Positions 31,697-42,562 of a stretch of DNA of 64,000 nt are shown here, piece by piece; positions within the stretch are counted from its first letter, which is position 1; every line of letters starts with the position of its first letter. The stretch is from Littorina saxatilis. Lineage: Eukaryota > Mollusca > Gastropoda > Littorinimorpha > Littorinidae. A program made the position numbers and the translations under genes. The stretch covers positions 10,436,185 through 10,500,184 of the forward strand of contig NC_090253.1 in NCBI RefSeq assembly GCF_037325665.1, written 5' to 3'. Under the pieces are notes generated by a model. It did no database searches, was not told the origin of the DNA, and saw only the letters and a program-made list of their open reading frames with translations.

Positions 31697-32010
31697 GAAA
31701 TTGCTGTGTTGCTTTTTTCATGATTTGTTTCGTGCTAGTAACATTTCTGGCGGCAAGTTACTAGCCCGGCTGACCAGTTAGAATCTTGAGATTTGGCCAT
31801 CCCTGTAAGCTTGAGGTCAACAGATTGACTATGTTTTTAAAATCGCTTGACGCGTCTTGTCTTATTTTTGGTTGCAGCAGTACCTTGGACAATGACCACT
31901 CAGGGACCATCAACACCTTGTACTGTGAACACTCAGTGATTGTCAATGCCTTGACCAGTGAACAGTCCTGACTGCATGTCAACACCTTAAACAGCGAACA
32001 GTCAGGGACC

Positions 32011-32131
32011 ATGTCTTCTAACTACAGCATGGAGGAAGGAGACTCGGCCATTGTTTCAGACGTGAAAATAGAGATTGATGTTGCTGAAGAGACACAACAT
32101 TGTTGGCACATTCCTGATCCTAGTGCACACG
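32011..32131 (+). CDS. Zinc-finger gene, first coding exon (unit B)
   Basis: An ATG in a fair context (GGGACCATGT) opens 40 codons, beginning MSSNYSMEEGDSAIVSDVKI, and ends CACACG/GTAAGG at a consensus donor (32132). The exon appears to begin at about 31878 after a T-rich tract and acceptor (TTTTTGGTTGCAG). An in-frame TGA at 31968-31970 sets this ATG as the start. Joining to 34775 in phase 1 gives Val at the junction (G+TA). Unit C has the same exon with one synonymous difference and no protein change. The peptide is acidic and contains VKIE, matching the SUMO consensus (hydrophobic-K-x-E) and followed by acidic residues. No other domain is recognised. It would be the N-terminus of the protein whose repeats and fingers lie in the next exon. 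Confidence 0.72.
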
Positions 32132-34774
32132 GTAAGGCCAATAAAAGATCTTAGGTTATTTCTCGCAAGGTAAAATCGCAAAAACAAGGAAAAAGAATGA
32201 AAGTTCTTGGAACATGCTTTGAAAGGACAAGACAATGACTATTAGTACGGTTTTGCAGAATAAGAGTCTGTAAAATCACAAAGATTCCTTCACATACCTT
32301 TAGTGTTGCTGGCCAAACAAAACTGTATGCGGCTTGCCAATGCGCATCTCCTACCAAAATGTAATTAACATTTTCCGTGAACAGGTTCTTGGGTTCACGG
32401 CTGTGTGAGGTATGCCAACATATGGACCCACATACCATCTTTTACAATCTTCTTCCGTAATCAAGGATGGCCAAATCCATCTCCCGGTCGTGTATGACCG
32501 TGATATAGTGGAAGCCAGTTTGTATTGAAAAGTGATGTTGAAAAAAAAGAAACAAGCAGAACATTGACAAGTGATTGGGGCCCCATTCGGAATATTTGAG
32601 ACGAAAGTGGTATGTTTCGATGGGAAGATGTTGGTGCTATTTATTTTGTTCAAAATTCTTAAGAAAAATAAAATCAGAATAAAGGCAATTCGGTTTGGAA
32701 CAATATTGCTAAATTTGGAACAGGTCACTAAGTCGCGCAAAATAAAGATTGCTCATTGCAACTTGTGTCAGTGACAAACAGTGCTTAGAAGCCAGATAAG
32801 ATGTCAGCTGAGCTCTGTCCAGTTGCCGATCGTACGTACCATCGCTATTTAGTGTGTATAAATATAGGCCCTACGTCTAAAAATTATCCATACCATATAT
32901 ATCACTCTTTCAAGGTTTGCTTGTCTGTCATTTATTGGGCTTGAGAATTTTTAGCCAGCTTGTGACTTTCTTGGAGGTATTCGCCCGGCTGGCTAAATTT
33001 GTGAGATTTGGCCAGTGAAACTTGGTATTTTTTCGAACGGATATCTGCCTCGGGTATGACTGAAAGCCCTAGGGGCTCAATGCACATCAGTATCTGTCAG
33101 GCTTTTACACACAGTACAAACACCCTTTAGTTTAAACACTCACCGCTTGAGAACATCCTAGGTGCCCCACGTAAAGAGCGAGCAATTTTGAAAGAATTAA
33201 TTTTGATCAGACAATCGGATGGTCAGACTTCCCTACCCTTATGATTTGGGCGTAATTTACTACGATTTTTATTCCAAACTACGCCACTACGCTTTCCGCT
33301 TTAAGAAACAGAAAATACAATTTTTCGCATTTTGTCCCGATATAAATCTAATCCATATTTTTGCTCTCGCCGAGCTTTGCGAACGCACATGCATGATGCG
33401 CATTTCCGGTCTGTTCACATTATATGCAAGCAAGGTAGACGACGTCTTTTGCAGTGCAATGAAGCGTTGGCGAAAAATCTTCATGAGACGGACGAAGAGT
33501 CTCAGTCAGAGTCTGACAAGGAAACTGTTTTACAGTGGTGGTCCGATATCAGCGAAAATGGAGAAAGCCGTTCAACAGAAGTACAAAACTAGCTACTCAA
33601 AATCTCGGCCATGCCTAAGACCTTCTTCTTCTTCCGTTCAAGACTGGGTTTTTGCGAACGTCTCAGAGTCCTGCGGTTTAATCACTGTTACCGAGAGTGG
33701 CTAGCTCTGGCAAACACCTCTATCTAAAGGACCAAGCCACGTGTTTTTTTTGGTTTTTTTTGCCACAGTGATTTTTCATGTGCACACGGAGGAAAGAATG
33801 ACTGTGCGAAGCATCTCGGGACAAACAACCACATCATCCTAGATCGTTCCAATCAGTGTGCATAGTTTCCCATAGCTGTGTTCTAGGGTCGTTTTTGACA
33901 TTTTATTTTTGTGAATCAACTGAATTAATGAATATGAACAGAAAGTGGGCAGAAGAATGTTTGTGTCCTGCAAGACTTTATGAACAACTATTTCTCTGTT
34001 GGGAGAAAAATGAGGATGTCTACAGGCAAGGCAGTGTCATATTCTTTATTTGGGTTCTCCTTTTAGTCACACCCACCGATGGCCGTTACTTTTGTCAACG
34101 AAAAACTAATTTTTCTACCACCAGATTACTCATTTTGGCTGGGCTCATTACTCCTTGTAATTTTTGGAGGTAGGCAGGTCTGAAGCGGTGAGTGTTTAAT
34201 GCAAGGGTGTTGGTACTGTGTGTACTAAAAGCCTGACAGTGTCTGTGAGGGTTTATGGGAGGCTAATTACTGTGCTTTTAACTGTTGTAAAAATCAACAG
34301 AACAATTGTGTACAGACTGCATTGTGAATGCTGGACTCAGAAAGAGGCATTTTCCTCAGGAACAGAGTTGTAAGCAAAACTTAAAATAGCAACTGACTGC
34401 CAATTAATGGAGATATTACAACAAATTATATCGCTGTTGTGGAATTTTGGCGTAACTCGATTCTTGGCGATTTTGATGTTTTTGTGCTTCAGACTTAGTA
34501 AATCATTCTTTATGAGAAATAGTCTCTGAAATATGATGGCCAATACAACATTCTCTTTAATTTCTTTCTATTCAAACCAGGAACAAATAGTTTAATCTTT
34601 TATGATAAAATTAATCATTGTTGGCCTTCTTCTGGAAAGCTGTCTAAAATGAGTTATGCCAAAATTCTGTGACGACGTCTGATATCAAGAGACTTAATTT
34701 ACCTGGTACATCACAGTACTCTAATTGACAAGATTTACCTGATCATCTGACATTGGTCTTGCTTTCCTTTCCAG
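32132..34774 (+). other. Intron between the coding exons of the unit B gene
   Basis: Bounded by GTAAGG and TGCTTTCCTTTCCAG. It contains the arms of a foldback element (about 33080-33220 and 34186-34260) around a 0.96-kb insertion. The rest is intron-like AT-rich sequence paralogous to parts of unit A (8265-12475) and unit C (52250 on). Confidence 0.65.
33222..34185. mobile_element. Unit B-specific insertion with CAGAC ends
   Basis: Replaces the centre of the foldback element seen in units A and C. The ends CAGACTTCCCTACC and GGTAGGCAGGTCTG are inverted copies at 12 of 14 positions. Two overlapping frames (33219-33704; 33305-33592) look partly protein-like. The second has SRRALRTHMHDAHF and a Ser/Glu-rich tail (ETDEESQSESDKE). 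No family was recognised. It may be a DNA element carrying captured sequence, or a truncated element. Confidence 0.45.
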
Positions 34775-36657
34775 TACAGGAAGGAGAGGTTGTAACCAGA
34801 AATGTAAAAGCTACTGAGTCTATAGTGCAGAAATTGGAAGGACAAGCTGCAGTCAGCACTCACAGTGATACCTGGCTGAAACAAGAGATACAGACACCAC
34901 AAACACAGACTGCAGTCAGCACTCACAGTGATACCTGGCTGAAACAAGAGATACAGACACCAGAAACACAGGCTGCAGTCAACACTCACAGTGATACCTG
35001 GCTGAAACAAGAGATACAGACATTAGAAACAGAGACTGCAATGGACACTCACTGTGATACCTGGCTGGAACAAGAGATACAGACACCAGTAACACAGGCT
35101 GCAGTCAGCACTCACTGTGATACCTGGCTGAAACAAGAGATACACACACCAGTAAAACAGGCTGCAGTCAGCACTCACAGTGACACCTGGCTGAAACAAG
35201 AGATACACACACCAGAAACACAGACTGCAGTCAGCACTCACAGTGATACCTGGCTGAAACAAGAGATACAGACACCAGAAACACAGACTGCAGTCAGCAC
35301 TCACTGTGACATCTGGCTGAAACAAGAGATACAGACACCAGAAACACAGACTGCGGTTAGCACTCACAATTATACCTGGCTGAAACAAGAGATAGACCCA
35401 TTACAAACACAACCTGCTGTCTGCACTCACTGTGATACCTGGCTGGAACAAGAGATGGAGACACAAGAATCACAGAACACATCCAACACAGGTTCTGTTA
35501 CTTTGAAGTATGACTCCTTGGCACATATAGAAGAGAGAAAACACACCTGTAAAAAGGTTGATGCCAGCTCTGTGTTGACTAGTTCTTTGAGCCAAGACAT
35601 GTTGACACAAACTCGAGAGAAAGATCATGCATGTAACAAGTGTGATACTAGGTTTCAACTGTCTGGTTCTTTGAAAGGACAAATGTTGACACATATTGGA
35701 AAGAAAAAATATGCCTGTGCAGAGTGTGATGCTAGGTTTAAACTGTCTAGTCATTTGAAGAAACACATGTTAATACATACAGGAGAGAAAAAACATGCCT
35801 GTGCAGAGTGTGATGCTAGGTTTAGACTGTCTGGTCATTTGAAGAAACACATGTTGTTACATTCAGGAGTTAAAACATATCCATGTACAGAGTGTGATGC
35901 TAGGTTTAAACTGTCTAGTCATTTGAAGAAACACATGTTAATACATACAGGAGAGAAAAAACATGCCTGTGCAGAGTGTGATGCTAGGTTTAAACTGTCT
36001 AGTCATTTGAAGAAACACATGTTAAGACATACAGGAGAGAAAAAACATGCCTGTGCAGAGTGTGATGCTAGGTTTAAACTGTCTGGTCGTTTGAAGCAAC
36101 ACATGTTAATACATTCAACAAGAGAGAAAAAACATGCATGTACAGAGTGTGATGCTAGGTTTAAACTGCCTAGTTATTTGAAGCAACACATGTTATTACA
36201 TACAGGAGAGAAAAAACATACGTGTGCAGAGTGTGATGCTAGGTTTAAACAGTCTTGTCATTTGAAGCAACACGTGTTAATACATACAGGAGAGAAAAAA
36301 CATGCCTGTGCAGAGTGTGATGCTAGGTTTAAACTGCCTAGTTATTTGAAGCAACACATGTTGATACATTCAACAAGAGAGAAAAAACATACGTGTGCAG
36401 AGTGTGATGCTAGGTTTAAACTGCCTAGTTATTTGAAGCAACACATGTTGATACATTCAACAAGAGAGAAAAAATATGCCTGTGCAGAGTGTGATGCTAG
36501 GTTTACAAAGTCTGGTAATTTGAAGAAACACATGTTAATACATACAGGAGAGAAAAAACATGCCTGTGCAGAGTGTGGTGCTAGGTTTACACAGTCTGGT
36601 AATTTGAAGCGACACATGTTGATACATTCAACAAGAGAAAAAAAACCATGCATATAG
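34775..36657 (+). CDS. C2H2 zinc-finger protein with 21-residue repeat array, main exon (unit B)
   Basis: Starts after the acceptor at 34773-34774 and ends at TAG 36655-36657; with the first exon it makes about 667 residues. After VQEGEVVTRNVKATESIVQ come ten tandem 21-residue repeats (core AVSTHSDTWLKQEIQTPETQ), about eight with LKQE, a SUMO-consensus motif. After a divergent linker and two degenerate fingers follow 12 regular C2H2 fingers (C-X2-C-X12-H-X3-H), most reading AECDARFKLSSHLKKHMLIH with TGEKK or STREKK linkers. Finger contact positions vary little (Leu/Gln/Arg, Ser, His/Tyr/Asn, Lys/Gln/Arg), suggesting a repetitive DNA target. The family usually acts as nuclear DNA-binding regulators. 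No KRAB, BTB or SCAN domain is seen. The frame ends in a short A-run at an altered finger, and decayed fingers follow, so the natural C-terminus may have been longer. Confidence 0.8.
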
Positions 36658-37345
36658 AGTGTGATGATTGTGGTGCTATGTTCACAGAGTTTTGTTATTT
36701 GAAGCGACACATGTTGGTACATACAGAAGAGAAAAAACATACCTGTGCAGAGTGTGCTGCTAGGTTTAGACTGTCTGGTCATTTGAAGAAACGCATGTTA
36801 ATACATACAGGAGAGAAAAAACATGCATGAACAGAGTGTGATGCTGGGTTTAGACTGTCTGGTCATTTGAAGAAAGACATGTTAATTCATACAGGAGAGA
36901 ATAAACATGCATGAACAGAGTGTGATGCTAGGTTTACAGTCTGTTTCTTTGAAGAGACACATGTTGACACATATATACATATATATATATACAAGAGAAA
37001 AAACATGCATGTACAGAGTGTGATGCTAGGTTTACACCGTCTGTTTCTTTGACGAGACACACGTTGACACATACAGGAGAGAATAAACATGCATGTACAG
37101 AGTGTGATGCTAGGATTAAAGTCTGTTTCTTTGAAGAGACACATGTTGACACATACAGGGGAGAATAAACATGCATGTGCAGAGTTTGATGCTAGGTTTA
37201 GACTGTCTGGTCATTTGAAGAAACACATGTTGTTACATACAGGAGTTAAAACATATTCATGTACAGAGTGTGATGCTAGGTGTAAAATAAAACATATTCA
37301 TGTACAGAGTGTGATGCTAGGTGTAAATATCATTTGGAGCGACAC
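36658..37345 (+). pseudogene. Decayed zinc fingers beyond the present stop, unit B
   Basis: At least six further finger-like units follow (for example DCGAMFTEFCYLKRHMLVH at about 36665-36720), separated by stops and frame changes such as the TGA after KKHA at 36828. An AT microsatellite lies near 36970-36990. They show the array once had more fingers, as in unit A. Confidence 0.75.
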
Positions 37346-37359
37346 ATGTTGTTGCATAC

Positions 37360-37521
37360 CCCCCGCGGGTTAGGGGGAAGAATTTACCCGATGCTCCCCA
37401 GCATGTCGTAAGAGGCGACTAACAGATTCTGTTTCTCCTTTTACCCTTGTTAAGTGTTTCTTGTATAGAATATAGTCAATGTTTGTAAAGATTTTAGTCA
37501 AGCAGTATGTAAGAAATGTTA
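37360..37521 (+). mobile_element. SINE family S2, 5' part only
   Basis: Begins CCCCCGCGGGTTAGGGGG and stops at GTAAGAAATGTTA, where an S1 SINE in the opposite orientation follows directly. Confidence 0.85.
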
Positions 37522-37795
37522 TTTGTTTGTTTGTTGTTTGTTTGCTTAACGCCCAGCCGACCTCGAAGGGCCATATCAGGGCGATGCTGCTTTGACATAA
37601 TATAACGTGCGCCACACACAAGACAGAAGTCGCAGCACAGGCTTCATGTCTCACCCAGTCATATTATTCTGACACCGGACCAACCAGTCCTAGCACGAAC
37701 CCCATAATGCCAGACGCCAGGCGGAGCAGCCACAGTAGATTGCCAATTTTAAAGTCTTAGGTATGACCCGGCCGGGGTTCGAACCCATGACCTCC
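37522..37795 (-). mobile_element. SINE family S1, head-truncated
   Basis: TTTG tail, body and B box (complement of GGTTCGAACCC) present. The A-box half of the head is missing at 37795. Confidence 0.88.
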
Positions 37796-37865
37796 TTGTT
37801 TGTTTACAAAGATAATCTTTTAAAAGTTGGGCAATTGGATGGTCGTATGGTGATTGGAGATTATC

Positions 37866-38348
37866 AATCAATCAATATGAGGCTTATATCGCGCGTATTA
37901 CGTGGGTACAGTTCTAAGCGCAGGGATTTTTTAAAATTTTTTTTTTAATGCAATTTATATCGCGCACATATTCAAGGCGCAGGGATTTATTTATGCCGTG
38001 TGAGATGGAATTTTTTACACAATACATCACGCATTCACATCGACCAGCAGATCGCAGCCATTTCGGCGCATATCCTACTTTTCACGGCCTATTATTCCAA
38101 GTCACACAGGTATTTTGGTGGACATTTTTTTATCTAGGCCTATACAATTTTGCCAGGAAAGACCCTTTTGTCAATCGTGGGATCTTTAACGTGCACACCC
38201 CAATATAGTGTACACGAAGGGACCTCGGTTTTTCGTCTCATCCGAAAGACTAGCACTTGAACCCACCACCTAGGTTAGGAAAGGGGGGAGAAAATAGCGG
38301 CCTGACCCAGGGTCGAACACGCAACCTCTCGATTCCGAGCGCAAGTCC
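37866..38348 (-). mobile_element. SINE family S5 (tRNA-like head, long conserved body)
   Basis: On the minus strand a tRNA-like head (GCGTGTTCGACCCTGGGTC) is followed by TTCGTGTACACTATATTGGG, GTGCACGTTAAAGATCCC and the 3' end GCGCGATATAAATTGCAT. The central block resembles the conserved central domains known for several metazoan SINE superfamilies. Which one (for example Nin-DC or Meta type) would need a database comparison. Confidence 0.75.
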
Positions 38349-38627
38349 ACCCAGATTATATGAAGTCTCAATCAAAAACTACAAATAGATTCAGAGATAA
38401 AGACGATTTTGTGAGGCTCAGGGTCGTCCACGACCCACAAAGCACGTGCATGTGATGGTATCACAAGGTAAAGGTATTCCAATAAGCATGATGTAATTGT
38501 AAACCTGTGAAAGTATTCATTCTTATTCATTCTTTCACATTTTACAAAGTACTTTTGGTTACCATGATTTGTGTAAACTAAATTGGTTAATAGTCTATCT
38601 AGTGTAAGAGAAGGAAAGCTGTGTTTG
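38349..38627. other. Stretch without recognised features
   Basis: AT-rich sequence between two SINEs. No frame, repeat or hairpin stands out. Confidence 0.4.
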
Positions 38628-38639
38628 TTCTTGACATAT

Positions 38640-38919
38640 TTTTTGTTTGTTTGTTTGCTTAACGCCCAGCCGACCACGAAGGGCCATATCAGGGCGGTGC
38701 TGCTTTGACATATAACGTGCGCCACACACAAGACAGAAGTCGCAGCACAGGCTTCATGTCTCACCCAGTCACATTATTCTGACACCGGACCAACCAGTCC
38801 TAGCACTAACCCCATAATGCCAGACGCCAGGCGGAGCAGCCACTAGATTGCCAATTTTAAAGTCTTAGGTATGACCCGGCCGTGGTTTGAACCCACGACC
38901 TCCCGATCACGGGGCGGAC
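38640..38919 (-). mobile_element. SINE family S1, head-truncated, with 12-bp duplication
   Basis: Flanked by TTCTTGACATAT (38628-38639 and 38920-38931), so the truncated head end is original to this insertion. Tail is TTTG repeats. Confidence 0.94.
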
Positions 38920-38931
38920 TTCTTGACATAT

Positions 38932-39715
38932 GAAACATCATGATTACTTCCCTTTAATTATCAGGAATTCAGGAATGTTGTGTCTTAGTAAATTTAGTGA
39001 CAAAGGATTATTGATGTTATTTGTTTATTTTAATGAGTTTTTAGGCTTAGCTGTTTTGTTTTTAAAGTAGTCAGTTATAATTATTATTTAAAGTTATTTT
39101 TCATTGGCAACTGCTAATTAATTCTACTTCCTCTTTAAGTACCAGACATTTTCATCCAGAGCCAGATTTTCATGCTCGTGACTTCCAAATGTTTTATTCT
39201 TAACTCAGGTGAGCAATTGCTTGTATATTGTGTTGGTTTGTTTCTTAGAGTCTGTGTGCATTGTTTCCCAAGTTTATTTGATACAGGGTTTTGTAGTTTT
39301 GAAAGATTATTTGGATATGATATCACATAAGATGGTCAGTCATAGAATGCAAAGAACCATGTGCATGGTCATCTTGAATAACGGAGAAGATTATTTATTA
39401 AACGAAACTGAAGTGACAAGATGAAATAGGTATTGCATTGTGTAGATAGAGTTGTAAGAGATGTATTTTAAGAATTAGATGATTAGAAATATAGTTTTTG
39501 TATTTGTTTTAGTATTTTAGTTGATAGTATTTGTTTTTCCCGCCTTTATGAGTTATGCATCCTGCTACATGGCTTGAGGAGTTGCTGTGTGTTCACTGTT
39601 GATTTGCCTGGAAATGAATATGTGTTTTAAGTGTTTGATTATTATATGGTTGACAGAAATGGAACATAGTCTTTCTTTTTGATGGAAAAAGGAATTACCA
39701 TACAAGTTATGTAAA
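38932..39715. other. AT-rich stretch without recognised features
   Basis: No protein domain, splice context or repeat shared with the rest of the window was found. Short frames such as 39209-39424 are not supported. Confidence 0.4.
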
Positions 39716-41540
39716 TACAAGATACAAGATACAAGAAATTTTATTGTCCTCATCAATACAAGGAAATTTGGCATGTGTGTGGCAAGACATAATACACTGA
39801 TACATAGACATTTACAAAGCAACAACTGAAGTTCAATATCAACACACCCTTACGCACACATACCCACTACTTCAGACACACAGGCTACATGTGCCCCTCG
39901 GACGTACGCAACCCACAATTCACCCAGCCATACAACTCCACATGCACTTACTCATTCATGCAGCACTCTAGCGCCCGGCCATGCACAACTCACACACTGG
40001 AACCCTCGTACGGCTACATATGACACCCGCTCAAACATTACAGCCTCAAACATCGTACTAGATCTACAACTAACAAGCATACATCCACTATCAAACACCG
40101 AATACATCATCACACATTACGTCATAACATATTGCATTATAACACACGCACAAACATTACAACATCAAACATCGTACTATAATCTACAACTAACAAACAA
40201 TCATACACTATCAAACACCAAATATATCATCGTACATTAAATTACATCATACCCCCCCCACCCCACCATACATTCACAATCGACACAGAATACATCATCA
40301 TACATATACATTACATCATAACCCCCATACATACGCAATCAACACATAGTACATCAACATACATTACATTACATCATAACCCCCCCCCCCCCCCCCCCCA
40401 TCATACAAAGTAAACAGACGTCAACATTTCACTCTTACCCCCCCCCGCCAATCACACGTCCTCTACTCTACCATCGCTCACACCTACTACACATCACCCA
40501 TAGTCCTCCAAGTCACAGTTCACAGCACTCATTGTCCTTCCGCAGTCACAGTTCACATCACCCATAGTCCTCACATCACAGTTCACATCACCCATAGTCC
40601 TCACAGTCAAATTTTACAGCACTCAAGTCTATCTAGCATACTGTCACATTCACAGGGACTGGTTGTAGAGTCGTACAGCCATCGGGAGGAACGAGTCCCT
40701 CATCCGGTTCGTCCTGGCCCGCCAGCACCTCAAACGGCGTGATGACTCACGCGTGGGCTCGCACGATGCGAGCGCCTGGTGCAGAGGGTGGCGGTCGTCA
40801 GAGCGGATCATGCTCAGCTTCTTCAGCGCCACACTCGGGAATCGAGTGCTGAGAGGCTGAAGCTCAGAGCCAATGATGGAGCCTGCTCTCTTCACAATCT
40901 TCTCCAACCTTTCCATGTCGCCTTTCTTTGCACTGCTGTGGTAGCAGAGCTGGTTGAAGGAGACGACACTCTGAATAGTCGCCTGGTAGAAGAGGTGGAG
41001 GATCTGTGGGTCGACGTGGAACTGCCGCAGCTTCCTCAGGAAGAAGAGCCTCTGGTTTGCCCGCTTGCACACGGCGTCCACGTTTGGCGACCAGTCGAGC
41101 TGGTTGTCGATGATGGTGCCCAGATACTTGTAGGTATCCACCATCTCGACTGGTTCGCCCTTGATGATGATGGGGTCGACGGCGGACTTGGTTCGTCGGA
41201 AGTCCATGATGAGTTCCTTCGTCTTGCTCACGTTGAGCGCGAGTCCAGGAAGTTGTCGTCGCACCACTGCACCAGCTCCTCCACTGCGTGTCTGTACGCC
41301 GATTCGTCGTTCTTCAGGATGAGACCTGACAGGGATGTGTCGTCTGCAAACTTCAGCAGCAGGTTGACAAGATCCCCGAGGCGACAGTCGGCGGTGTACA
41401 GCGTGAAGAGCGTGGGAGACAGCACGCAGCCTTGGGGGGCGCCTGTATTGGTGGCGACAGCCTCGGACAAGACTTGTCCAATACGGACCCGCTGGGTTCG
41501 CTTCGTAAGGAACCTGAAGACCCAACTGATCAGCACTGGA
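39716..41540 (-). mobile_element. CR1/L2/Rex-like LINE, 5'-truncated
   Basis: The 3' end at about 39716-39735 is a short TTGTATC tandem preceded by an AATAAA-type signal on the minus strand, as in CR1/L2 elements. 39780-40640 is 3' UTR or low-complexity sequence with C-runs, TACATCA-like repeats and CACCCATAGTCCTCA repeats. The coding part lies at 40650-41540. Homology starts abruptly at about 41540, a normal 5' truncation. Confidence 0.8.
40650..41540 (-). pseudogene. LINE reverse transcriptase C-terminal half, one frame change
   Basis: From about 41540 the minus strand reads LISWVFRFLTKRTQRVRIGQ, then GAPQGCVLSPTLFTLYTADC and the polymerase motif LLKFADDTSLSG. Near 41240-41260 the frame shifts; the second frame continues LALNVSKTKELIMDFRR, DTYKYLGTIIDNQLDW and FLRKLRQFHVDPQILHLFYQ to LYNQSL-stop at 40650. 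This is the palm-to-C-terminus of a Jockey-superfamily ORF2, related to the fragment at 745-1178. The endonuclease and the fingers part of the RT are missing. One frame change and the truncation make it non-functional. Confidence 0.9.
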
Positions 41541-41693
41541 TGGTAAGCATGTGCATTATTTTGTATACCAGCAGGCTTTTTAGTCATAAGTGACATGGAA
41601 TGTTTCTCGGTCATTTTGAGAAGAATTTAAGGCATTGAGTGTCTTAGTTTTTCTATGAGTGATGAAGCTTTTAGCTTGTCACTTTTGGACGTA

Positions 41694-42562
41694 CAGTCAA
41701 TTCCGGCTAATCGGCCATCCGGATAATCGGCCAATTTTGGATAATTGGCCAATTTTCCCTGGGACCGAATCTTTTCTTCATATAGTTATGTGTTAAAATG
41801 TTCGGTTAATCGGCCACCACGAAAACTTTGCACATCGGCTAAACGGCCACCTCACACTTTTCACGTTTTTGTGAGTGGTTGACTGATCATTACTCACATG
41901 ACAGCACAAAGGTCTGCCAGTGAGTTTACTGAGTTTACACACTGTGATCGAAACAACTGACAGTCAAACACTGACTTGCTTGTGCCGAAAGCCTCTTTGC
42001 ACAAACCATGGCGACGAAAAAGAAAGACTACAGCGTCTTGGAAAAACTTGAATTCTTGGACAAAGTGAAAGGATATCCGCCTAACACATCAAAATTGCAG
42101 CTTGCAAATCAGTTAAGGGTCCCAAGAAAAACCCTTTGTCGATGGATTAACGACGAGGATCATCTCAGGAGTGAAGCTGTAGGTGGACGCTTGTCTGTCT
42201 CAAAGAAAAGGAAAAGAGGAGGAAAAGACGATGAAGTGGACGAGGCATTGGTTGATTGGTGCGCCCTGGAAAATGCCTTCGGGGAAGAAGAACTGCATTG
42301 CCTGGACGTTGTCTGTGCTGCAGTGAGGAAACGTGCCTGTGCCAAACAGAAGCAGACGACACTGGACACATTCTTTGGAGACATGTAGAGCACTTATGCC
42401 AATGCACGAAACTTTCGCTTTCCGCTACCATAAGTAACTTCCAACATCCGACATTTTTGTTCTGAGGAACTTCCCGATGCGATGTTCGGATAATCGGCCA
42501 CTTCGGATAATCGGCCATAATTCAGTCAGTCCCAAAAGTGGCCGATTAACCGGAGTCGACTG
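41694..42562 (+). mobile_element. Short pogo-like element with an intact mini-protein
   Basis: Inverted ends begin CAGTCAATTCCGGCTAATCG at the left and, on the other strand, CAGTCGACTCCGGTTAATCG at the right, flanked by TA (41692-41693, 42563-42564), as in the pogo/Tigger branch of Tc1/mariner. Both ends carry several inner copies of TAATCGGCCA (for example about 41709, 41723, 42493 and 42508), likely transposase binding sites. At 869 bp it is far shorter than an autonomous pogo element, and the catalytic domain is missing. Confidence 0.9.
42008..42388 (+). CDS. Pogo-derived 126-residue protein: CENP-B-type HTH, NLS-like run and PIP box
   Basis: The ATG has a good context (ACCATGG) and 126 codons run to TAG without interruption. 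Residues about 8-56 are a psq/CENP-B N-terminal helix-turn-helix (LEKLEFLDKVKG, LANQLRVPRKTLCRWIND), which in pogo proteins binds the element ends. Residues 66-70 are KKRKR, a plausible nuclear signal. Residues 73-90 (DDEVDEALVDWCALEN) look like the start of the second CENP-B helix-turn-helix. It then jumps to a C-terminal segment ending KQKQTTLDTFFGDM, where Q116-F123 (QTTLDTFF) matches the PCNA-interaction consensus Q-x-x-L-x-x-F-F, known from pogo-type transposases. The DDE catalytic domain is deleted without breaking the frame. The product could bind element ends and PCNA but not cut DNA. Whether it is expressed is unknown. Confidence 0.75.
   Translation: MATKKKDYSVLEKLEFLDKVKGYPPNTSKLQLANQLRVPRKTLCRWINDEDHLRSEAVGGRLSVSKKRKRGGKDDEVDEALVDWCALENAFGEEELHCLDVVCAAVRKRACAKQKQTTLDTFFGDM

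Noticed and set aside
40779-41546. 255-codon plus-strand frame
   Set aside because: It is antisense to the LINE reverse transcriptase, which has clear motifs on the minus strand.
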